Source of the DNA: Heracleum sosnowskyi
Lineage: Eukaryota; Streptophyta; Magnoliopsida; Apiales; Apiaceae
Assembly: GCA_030848705.1 (NCBI GenBank)
Contig: JAUIZM010000144.1
Location: 1 to 64,000, forward strand
Length of the DNA: 64,000 nucleotides
Direction: 5' to 3'
The notes under the pieces are model-generated. The model had not been told where the DNA came from and made no database searches. It saw only the letters and a program-made list of their open reading frames with translations. The translations under genes and the position numbers were made by a program. Shown in pieces: positions 51,421-61,400 of this stretch (position 1 is its first letter; every line of letters starts with the position of its first letter).

Positions 51421-51425
51421 GGAGG
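51421..51425 (+). repeat. Target-site duplication, left, LTR copy 2
   Basis: GGAGG, the same sequence and monomer position as in copy 1. This is expected if the copies arose by duplication and not by two insertions. Confidence 0.9.
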
Positions 51426-52742
51426 TGATGAGTAAAATTATAATACCGCAAGTGCACGGTGTCTGTTATTAGCAGAAACTAGCAAGTACGGGATCGTATC
51501 CACAAGGAGACAAGTTTCAAGATATTTAATCTAATTATTACAAATTGTTTCTAGAGAAGAACGATATTTGAGAATTTTATGTAACTAAAGAATGCAATTA
51601 AACGTGTTTTAAAATCAATTAACTAAAAGTCTAGGGCAATCGGGTTCACCATGTTTACACCAAAATGGTTTTTAAGCTAAAGCAACTAAAGTGGTCACGT
51701 AGCTAGAGTATGTTAATCTCTCTCGAGTATCAACACTCTCGAAACATGCTTACACAATAATTTCTTTTAGTAATTTAAATGGTCAAGTGATTAGAATATG
51801 TGTTAATCTCTCTCGAGTATCAACATTCTCAGAATTCCAATGATGCTCTCGCATTCACATTCATTCGGCTAATTGTATGTGTGCCTCTAATGAGTACATT
51901 ATCTCTCGATCTATTACCATCATTGCATACAAATAATCTATGATATTGGCCAATTACACAAATTAAACATTAAAACATATCAATTAAAATCACTTATATC
52001 AATCAGGCCATTATCATGGTGCAAACATGACTTCCCCTTGCGCCCTAGAATATAACTACTCACTCATGCTAGGAATGGAAGCAAGGAAAACAATCAAGAA
52101 AGCCATATAAAACATATACTAATAAGGACAAGAGAATAAAGAATACCTCGAACTATATTAATGAAGATCGAATTATCCAAGCTAAACAAAGTGTATGAAA
52201 GAGATGAAGAAAAACCCTAGTTCTTAGAAATAAACATCCGTGTCTATTTTTCCCCCCAAGCTAATAATAATACTGATCGTCAAAACCTGGTCCATATATT
52301 CTAATAATAAAAGTATTTTGATGATTTAATTAATTTACAAATAAGTCTTCTAAACTGAATAGGATTCTCTAATAAAATTTCGCAGCTGTCTGATCTCTCC
52401 AGTTTCTGGGCTTCGCCAGTTGGATTTTGCTTACTGGACCATCTCAGAATTAAAGAGAATTCCACAAGCTTCGTGTGGACTGTAAGATCATCAAAAACGG
52501 ACTTCTGGAACTCAAGATACGGCCCAAACAATGTAAGGAACCCGCGTAGCCCAATAATTCCGAATTTTCTTCTAATTAAGCTCCAAAATAGCCCTTTTTC
52601 TTCAAATCCTTCCAAATTTAGAACTTCCTTATATCCTACAATAAAACACAAAAATCTATCAAATAAATATCCAAATCAATACAAAACACAATAAATATGA
52701 GAATAAAGTCATCTAAAATATATATAAAAATATATTCTATCA
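51426..52742 (-). mobile_element. Solo LTR, copy 2
   Basis: 1317 bp, the same length and ends as 48214-49530. In row-by-row reading I found one substitution, T at 49203 against G at 52415. It has the same internal features at +3212: terminal motif near 51446, direct repeats at 51713-51735 and 51803-51825, and a telo-box-like site at 52212. Identical flanks on both sides for several kilobases show that it was copied together with its satellite surroundings. Confidence 0.86.
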
Positions 52743-52747
52743 GGAGG
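52743..52747 (+). repeat. Target-site duplication, right, LTR copy 2
   Basis: GGAGG after terminal CA at 52741-52742, followed by TACAAAATGG of the interrupted monomer. Confidence 0.9.
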
Positions 52748-54919
52748 TACAAAATGGACGTACGGACCAAAATACGTGAAGTTTCATTTCCGGAAATGGG
52801 TTTTTTCGACCCCCGAAAATGGGGAAAAATCCACTTTTTGGCCCAAAACTGGTTTCACTGGCATTTTCACGCGCTCAAAAAATGAGGTTCCGGACATTTT
52901 TCTTCCGATTTATTTGTCACGTGCTAAAATGGAGGTACAAAATGGACGTACGGACCAAAAAACACGAAATTTCATTTCCGGAAATGGGTTTTTTCGACCC
53001 CCGAAAATGGGAAAAAATCCACTTTTTGGCACAAAACTGGTTTCACTGGCATTTTCACGCGCTCAAAAAACGAGGTTCCGTACATTTTGCTTCCGATTTT
53101 TTTTGTCACGTGCTAAAATGGAGGTACAAAATGGACGTACGGACCAAAAAACGCGAAATTTCATTTCCGGAAATGGGTTTTTTCGACCCCCGAAAATGGG
53201 AAAAAATCCACTTTTTGGCACAAAACTGGTTTCACTGGCATTTTCACGCGCTCAAAAAACGAGGTTCCGTACATTTTTCTTCCGATTTTTTTTGTCACGT
53301 GCTAAAAGGGAGGTACAAAATGGACGTACGGACCAAAAAACGCGAAATTTCATTTCCGGAAATGGGTTTTTTCGACCCCCGAAAATGGGGAAAAATCCAC
53401 TTTTTGGCCCAAAACTGGTTTCACTGGCATTTTCACGCGCTCAAAAAATGAGGTTCCGGACATTTTTCTTCCGATTTTTTTTGTCACGTGCTAAAATGGA
53501 GGTACAAAATGGACGTACGGACCAAAAAACACGAAATTTCATTTCCGGAAATGGGTTTTTTCGACCCCCGAAAATGGGAAAAAATCCACTTTTTGGCACA
53601 AAACTGGTTTGACTAGCATTTTCACGCGCTCAAAAAACGAGGTTCCGTACATTTTTCTTCCGATTTTTTTTGTCACGTGCTAAAATGGAGGTACAAAATT
53701 AACGTACGGACCAAAAAACGCGAAATTTCATTTCCGGAAATGGGTTTTTTCGACCCCCGAAAATGGGAAAAAATCCACTTTTTGGCCCAAAAATGGTTTC
53801 ACTGGCATTTTCACGCGCTCAAAAAACGAGGTTCCGGACATTTTTCTTCCGATTTTTTTTGTCACGTGCTAAAATAGAGTTACAAAATTGACGTACGGAC
53901 CAAAAAACGCGAAATTTCATTTCCGGAAATGGGTTTTTTCGACCCCCGAAAATGGGAAAAAATCCACTTTTTGGCCCAAAACTGGTTTCACTGGCATTTT
54001 CACGCTCTCAAAAAATGAGGTTCCGGACATTTTTCTTCCGATTTTTTTTGTCACGTGCTAAAATGGAGGTACAAAATGGACGTACGGACCAAAAAACGCG
54101 AAATTTCATTTCCGGAAATGGGTTTTTTCGACACCCGAAAATGGGAAAAAATCCACTTTTTGGCACAAAACTGGTTTCACTGGCATTTTCACGCGCTCAA
54201 AAAACGAGGTTCCGTACATTTTTCTTCCGATTTTTTTTGTCACGTGCTAAAAGGGAGGTACAAAATGGACGTACGGACCAAAAAACGTGAAGTTTCATTT
54301 CCGGAAATGGGTTTTTTCGACCCCCGAAAATGGGGAAAAATCCACTTTTTGGCCCAAAACTGGTTTCACTGGCATTTTCACGCGCTCAAAAAATGAGGTT
54401 CCGTACATTTTTCTTCCGATTTTTTTTGTCACGTGCTAAAATAGAGGTACAAAATGGACGTACGGACCAAAAAACGCGAAATTTCATTTCCGGAAATGTG
54501 TTTTTTCGACCCTCGAAAATGGGAAAAAATCCACTTTTTGGCCCAAAACTGGTTTCACTAGCATTTTCACGCGCTCAAAAAACGAGGTTCCGGACATTTT
54601 TCTTCTGATTTGTTTTGTCACATGCTAAAATGGTGGTACAAAATGGACGTACGGACCAAAAAACGTGAAATTTCATTTCCGGAAATGGTTTTTTCGACCC
54701 CCGAAAATGGGAAAAATCCATTTTTCGGCCCAAAACTGGTTTCACTGGCATTTTCACGCGCTCAAAAAACGAGGTTCCGGATATTTTTATTCCGATTTTT
54801 TTTGTCATGTGCTAAAATGGAGGTACAAAATGGACGTACGGACCAAAAAACACGAAATTTCATTTCCGGAAATGGGTTTTTTCGACCCCCGAAAATGGGA
54901 AAAAATCCACTTTTTGGCA

Positions 54920-56000
54920 CAAAACTGGTTTCACTAGCATTTTCACACGCTCAAAAAACGAGATTCCGTACATTTTTCTTCCGATTTTTTTTGTCACGTG
55001 CTAAAATGGAGGTACAAGATTAACGTACGGACCAAAAAACGCGAAATTTCATTTCCGGAAATGGGTTTTTTCGACCCCCGAAAATGGGAAAAAATCCACT
55101 TTTTGGCACAAAACTGGTTTCACTGGTATTTTCACGTGCTCAAAAAACGAGGTTCCGGACATTTTTCTTCCGATTTTTTTTGTCACGTGCTAAAATAGAG
55201 GTACAAAATTGACGTACGGACCAAAAAAACGCGAAATTTCATTTCCGGAAATGGGTTTTTTCGACCCCCGAAAATGGGAAAAAATCCACTTTTTGGCCCA
55301 AAACTGGTTTCACTGGCATTTTCACGCACTCAAAAAACGAGGTTCCGGACATTTTTCTTCCGATTTTTTTGTCACGTGCTAAAATGGAGGTACAAAATGG
55401 ACGTACGGACCAAAAAACACGAAATTTCATTTCCGGAAATGGGTTTTTTCGACCCCCGAAAATGGGGAAAAATCCACTTTTTGGCACAAAACTGGTTTCA
55501 CTGGCATTTTCACGCGCTCAAAAAACGAGGTTCCGTACATTTTGCTTCCGATTTTTTTTGTCACGTGCTAAAATGGAGGTACAAAATGGACGTACGGACC
55601 AAAAAACGCGAAATTTCATTTCCGGAAATGGGTTTTTTCGACCCCCGAAAATGGGAAAAAATCCACTTTTGGCACAAAACTGGTTTCACTGGCATTTTCA
55701 CGCGCTCAAAAAACGAGGTTCCGTACATTTTTCTTCCGATTTTTTTTGTCACGTGCTAAAAGGGAGGTACAAAATGGACGTACGGACCAAAAAACGCGAA
55801 ATTTCATTTCCGGAAATGGGTTTTTTCGCCCCCGAAAATGGGGAAAAATCCACTTTTTGGCCCAAAACTGGTTTCACTAGCATTTTCACACGCTCAAAAA
55901 ACGAGATTCCGTACATTTTTCTTCCGATTTTTTTTGTCACGTGCTAAAATGGAGGTACAAGATTAACGTACGGACCAAAAAACGCGAAATTTCATTTCCG
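54920..56000 (+). repeat. 5-monomer repeat with AAGATTAACG marker
   Basis: CACACGCTC, GAGATTCCG and GTACAAGATTAACG occur together near 54946-55025 and again near 55888-55967, an offset of about 943 bp (five monomers minus 2). The intervening monomers are the ATTGACG, short T7 and TTTTGCTTCC types. Confidence 0.75.
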
Positions 56001-56029
56001 GAAATGGGTTTTTTCGACCCCCGAAAATG

Positions 56030-56880
56030 GGAAAAAATCCACTTTTTGGCCCAAAACTGGTTTCACTGGCATTTTCACGCGCTCAAAAAACGAGGTTCCG
56101 GACATTTTTCTTCTGATTTGTTTTGTCAGATGCTAAAATGGTGGTACAAAATGGACGTACGGACCAAAAAACGCGAAATTTCATTTCCGGAAATGGTTTT
56201 TTTCGACCCCCGAAAATGGGAAAAATCCACTTTTCGGCCCATAACTGGTTTCACTGGCATTTTCACGCGCTCAAAAAACGAGGTTCCGGATATTTTTCTT
56301 CCGATTTTTTTTGTCACGTGCTACAATGGAGGTACAAAATGGACGTACGGACCAAAAAACGCGAAATTTCATTTCCGGAAATGGGTTTTTTCGACACCCG
56401 AAAATGGGAAAAAATCCACTTTTTGGCCCAAAACTGGTTTCACTGGCATTTTCACGCGCTCAAAAAATGAGGTTCCGTACATTTTTCTTCCGATTTTTTT
56501 TGTCACGTGCTAAAATAGAGGTACAAAATGGACGTACGGACCAAAAAACGCGAAATTTCATTTCCGGAAATGGGTTTTTTCGACCCCCGAAAATGGGAAA
56601 AAATCCACTTTTTGGCCCAAAACTGGTTTCACTGGCATTTTCACGCGCTCAAAAAACGAGGTTCCGGACATTTTTCTTCTGATTTGTTTTGTCAGATGCT
56701 AAAATGGTGGTACAAAATGGACGTACGGACCAAAAAACGCGAAATTTCATTTCCGGAAATGGTTTTTTTCGGACCCCCGAAAATGGGAAAAATCCACTTT
56801 TCGGCCCATAACTGGTTTCACTGGCATTTTCACGCGCTCAAAAAACGAGGTTCCGGATATTTTTCTTCCGATTTTTTTTA
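56030..56880 (+). repeat. 3-monomer repeat with GTCAGATGC marker
   Basis: CTTCTGATTTG, GTCAGATGC and GGCCCATAACTGG occur at about 56111-56252 and again at about 56677-56820, an offset of about 566 bp (three monomers minus 1). Confidence 0.75.
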
Positions 56881-57079
56881 TCATGTGCTAAAATGGAGGT
56901 ACAAAATGGACGTACGGACCAAAAAACATGAAATTTCATTTCCGGAAATGGGTTTTTTCGACCCCCGAAAATGGGAAAAAAATCCACTTTTTGGCCCAAA
57001 ACTGGTTTCACTGGCATTTTCACGCGCTCAAAAAATGAGGTTCCGGACATTTTTCTTCCGATTTTTTTTGTCACGTGCT

Positions 57080-57257
57080 AAAATGGAGGTACAAAATGGA
57101 CGTACGGACCAAAAAACGTGAAATTTCATTTCCGGAAATGGGTTTTTTCGACCTCCGAAAATGAGAAAAAATCCACTTTTTGGCCCAAAACTGGTTTCAC
57201 GCGCTCAAAAAACGAGGGTTCCGGACATTTTTCTTCCGATTTTTTTTGTCACGTGCT
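57080..57257 (+). repeat. Deletion monomer lacking one TTCAC interval
   Basis: GGTTTCACGCGCTC joins two TTCAC motifs with loss of the 12 bases between them, plus one inserted G in GAGGGTTCC. The 5-bp direct repeats at the deletion ends point to slippage or single-strand annealing. I saw no other copy of this deletion. Confidence 0.85.
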
Positions 57258-57448
57258 AAAATAGAGGTACAAAATTGACGTACGGACCAAAAAACGCGAA
57301 ATTTCATTTCCGGAAATGGGTTTGTCCGACCCCCGAAAATGGGAAAAAAATCCACTTTTTGGCACAAAACTGGTTTCACTGGCATTTTCACGCGCTCAAA
57401 AAACGAGGTTCCGTACATTTTTCTTCCGATTTTTTTTTGTCACGTGCT

Positions 57449-57637
57449 AAAATGGAGGTATAAAATGGACGTAAGGACCAAAAAACGCGAAATTTCATTT
57501 CCGGAAATGGGTTTTTTTGACCCCCGAAAATGGGAAAAAATCCACTTTTTGGCACAAAACTGGTTTCACTGGCATTTTCACGCGCTCAAAAAACGAGGTT
57601 CCGTACATTTTTCTTCCGATTTTTTTTGTCACGTGCT
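57449..57637 (+). repeat. GTATAAAATGGACGTAAGG monomer
   Basis: A subtype with TATAAAATGG, GTAAGGACC and GTTTTTTTGACC. It also occurs at 61231-61420, 61421-61609 and 63686-63874 and nowhere else in the window that I saw, so it is a recent local family. Confidence 0.85.
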
Positions 57638-58410
57638 AAAATGGAGGTACAAAATGGACGTACGGACCAAAAAACGCGAAATTTCATTTCCGGAAATGGG
57701 TTTTTTCGACCCCCGAAAATGGGGAAAAATCCACTTTTTGGCCCAAAACTGGTTTCACTGGCATTTTCACGCGCTCAAAAAATGAGGTTCTGTACATTTT
57801 TCTTCTGATTTTTTTTCTCACGTGCTAAAATGGAGGTACAAAATGGACGTACGGACCAAAAAACGCGAAATTTCATTTCCGGAAATAGTTTTTTTCGACC
57901 CCCAAAAATGGGAAAAATCCATTTTTCGGCCCAAAACTGGTTTCACTGGCATTTTCACGCGCTCAAAAAACGAGGTTCCGGATATTTTTCTTCAGATTTT
58001 TTTTGTCATGTTCTAAAATGGAGGTACAAAATGGACGTACGGACCAAAAAACACGAAATTTCACTTCCGGAAATGGGTTTTTTCGACCCCCGAAAATGGG
58101 AAAAAATCCACTTTTTGGCACAAAACTGGTTTCACTAGCATTTTCACGCGCTCAAAAAACGAGGTTCCGTACATTTTTCTTCCGATTTTTTTTGTCACGT
58201 GCTAAAATGGAGGTACAAAATTAACGTACGGACCAAAAAAACGCGAAATTTCATTTCCGGAAATGGGTTTTTTCGACCCCCAAAAATGGGAAAAAATCCA
58301 CTTTTTGGCACAAAACTGGTTTCACTAGCATTTTCACGCGCTCAAAAAACGAGGTTCCGGATATTTTTCTTCCGATTTTTTTTGTCACGTGCTAAAATAG
58401 AGGTACAAAA

Positions 58411-61400
58411 TTGACGTACGGACCAAAAAACGCGAAATTTCATTTCCGGAAATGGGTTTTTTCGACCCCCGAAAATGGGAAAAAATCCACTTTTTGGCCC
58501 AAAACTGGTTTCACTGGCATTTTCACGCGCTCAAAAAACGAGGTTCCGGACATTTTTCTTCCGATTTATTTGTCACGTGCTAAAATGGAGGTACAAAATG
58601 GACGTACGGACCAAAAAACACGAAATTTCATTTCCGGAAATGGGTTTTTTCGACCCCCGAAAATGGGAAAAAATCCACTTTTTGGCACAAAACTGGTTTC
58701 ACTAGCATTTTCACGCGCTCAAAAAACGAGGTTCCGTACATTTTGCTTCCGATTTTTTTTGTCACGTGCTAAAATGGAGGTACAAAATGGACGTACGGAC
58801 CAAAAAACGCGAAATTTCATTTCCGGAAATGGGTTTTTTCGACCCCCCCGAAAATGGGAAAAAATCCACTTTTTGGCACAAAACTGGTTTCACTGGCATT
58901 TTCACGCGCTCAAAAAACGAGGTTCCGTACATTTTTCTTCCGATTTTTTTTGTCACGTGCTAAAAGGGAGGTACAAAATGGACGTACGGACCAAAAAAAC
59001 GCGAAATTTCATTTCCGGAAATGGGTTTTTTCGACCCCCGAAAATGGGGAAAAATCCTCTTTTTGGCCCAAAACTGGTTTCACTGGCATTTTCACGCGCT
59101 CAAAAAATGAGGTTCCGGACATTTTTCTTCCGATTTTTTTTGTCACGTGCTAAAATGGAGGTACAAAATGGACGTACGGACCAAAAAACACGAAATATCA
59201 TTTCGGAAATGGGTTTTTTCGACCCCCGAAAAATGGGAAAAAATCCACTTTTTGGCACAAAACTGGTTTCACTAGCATTTTCACGCGCTCAAAAAACGAG
59301 GTTCCGTACATTTTTCTTCCGATTTTTTTTTGTCACGTGCTAAAATGGAGGTACAAAATTAACGTACGGACCAAAAACGCGAAATTTCATTTCCGGAAAT
59401 GGGTTTTTTCGACCCCCGAAAATGGGAAAAAATCCACTTTTTGGCACAAAACTGGTTTCACTAGCATTTTCACGCGCTCAAAAAACGAGGTTCCGGATAT
59501 TTTTCTTCCAATTTTTTTTGTCACGTGCTAAAATAGAGGTACAAAATTGACGTACGGACCAAAAAACGTGAAATTTCATTTCCGGAAATGGGTTTTTTCG
59601 ACCCCCCGAAAATGGGAAAAAATCCACTTTTTGGCCCAAAACTGGTTTCACTGGCATTTTCACGCGCTCAAAAAACGAGGTTCCGGACATTTTTCTTCCG
59701 ATTTATTTGTCACGTGCTAAAATGGAGGTACAAAATGGACGTACGGACCAAAAAACACGAAATTTCATTTCCGGAAATGGGTTTTTTCGACCCCCGAAAA
59801 TGGGAAAAAAATCCACTTTTTGGCACAAAACTGGTTTCACTAGCATTTTCACGCGCTCAAAAAACGAGGTTCCGTACATTTTGCTTCCGATTTTTTTTGT
59901 CACGTGCTAAAATGGAGGTACAAAATGGACGTACGGACCCAAAAAACGCGAAATTTCATTTCCGGAAATGGGTTTTTTCGACCCCCGAAAATGGGAAAAA
60001 ATCCACTTTTTGGCACAAAACTGGTTTCACTGGCATTTTCACGCGCTCAAAAAACGAGGTTCCGTACATTTTTCTTCCGATTTTTTTTGTCACGTGCTAA
60101 AAGGGAGGTACAAAATGGACGTACGGACCAAAAAACGCGAAATTTCATTTCCGGAAATGGGTTTTTTCGACCCCCGAAAATGGGGAAAAATCCTCTTTTT
60201 GGCCCAAAACTGGTTTCACTGGCATTTTCACGCGCTCAAAAAATGAGGTTCCGGACATTTTTCTTCCGATTTTTTTTGTCACGTGCTAAAATGGAGGTAC
60301 AAAATGGACGTACGGACCAAAAAACACGAAATATCATTTCCGGAAATGGGTTTTTTCGACCCCCGAAAATGGGAAAAAATCCACTTTTTGGCACAAAACT
60401 GGTTTCACTAGCATTTTCACGCGCTCAAAAAACGAGGTTCCGTACATTTTTCTTCCGATTTTTTTTGTCACGTGCTAAAATGGAGGTACAAAATTAACGT
60501 ACGGACCAAAAAACGCGAAATTTCATTTCCGGAAATGGGTTTTTTCGACCCCCGAAAATGGGAAAAAATCCACTTTTTGGCACAAAACTGGTTTCACTAG
60601 CATTTTCACGCGCTCAAAAAACGAGGTTCCGGATATTTTTCTTCCAATTTTTTTTGTCACGTGCTAAAATAGAGGTACAAAATTGACGTACGGACCAAAA
60701 AACGTGAAATTTCATTTCCGGAAATGGGTTTTTTCGACCCCCGAAAATGGGAAAAAATCCACTTTTTGGCCCAAAACTGGTTTCACTGGCATTTTCACGC
60801 GCTCAAAAAACGAGGTTCCGGACATTTTTCTTCCGATTTATTTGTCACGTGCTAAAATGGAGGTACAAAATGGACGTACGGACCAAAAAACACGAAATTT
60901 CATTTCCGGAAATGGGTTTTTTCGACCCCCGAAAATGGGAAAAAATCCACTTTTTGGCACAAAACTGGTTTCACTGGCATTTTCACGCGCTCAAAAAACG
61001 AGGTTCCGTACATTTTGCTTCCGTTTTTTTGTCACGTGCTAAAATGGAGGTACAAAATGGACGTACGGACCAAAAAACGCGAAATTTCATTTCCGGAAAT
61101 GGGTTTTTTCGACCCCCGAAAATGGGAAAAAATCCACTTTTTGGCACAAAACTGGTTTCACTGGCATTTTCACGCGCTCAAAAAACGAGGTTCCGTACAT
61201 TTTTCTTCCGATTTTTTTTTGTCACGTGCTAAAATGGAGGTATAAAATGGACGTAAGGACCAAAAAACGCGAAATTTCATTTCCGGAAATGGGTTTTTTT
61301 GACCCCCGAAAATGGGAAAAAATCCACTTTTTGGCACAAAACTGGTTTCACTGGCATTTTCACGCGCTCAAAAAACGAGGTTCCGTACATTTTTCTTCCG

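Larger units (their letters stand above)
49531..51425 (+). repeat. Satellite segment between the two LTRs
   Basis: 1895 bp, equal to ten 189-bp monomers plus the 5-bp extra target site. Subtype order is AAAATACG monomer, TTTATTTG, TTTTGCTTCC, AAAAGGGAGG, CTAATATGG monomer with GGATTTTTT, ATTAACG, AAATAGAGTTAC, GACACCCG, GATCCCCG and a CACGAAA/GACACCCG monomer. No gene is present. Confidence 0.93.
49680..52890 (+). repeat. LTR-bearing higher-order repeat, unit 2
   Basis: Second copy of the 3212-bp unit (ten monomers plus LTR). A third copy without LTR follows from about 52890 to 54195. It diverges there by AAACGAGG and AAAAGGGAGG, and it also lacks the CTGAAAATGG and GTCCCAAAAATGG variants shared by units 1 and 2. 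Confidence 0.85.

Noticed and set aside
48214..52742. One retrotransposon with LTRs at both ends and a satellite interior
   Set aside because: The region between is ten ordinary satellite monomers, each LTR has its own GGAGG pair, and the flanking satellite is duplicated too. Segmental duplication fits; a composite element does not.
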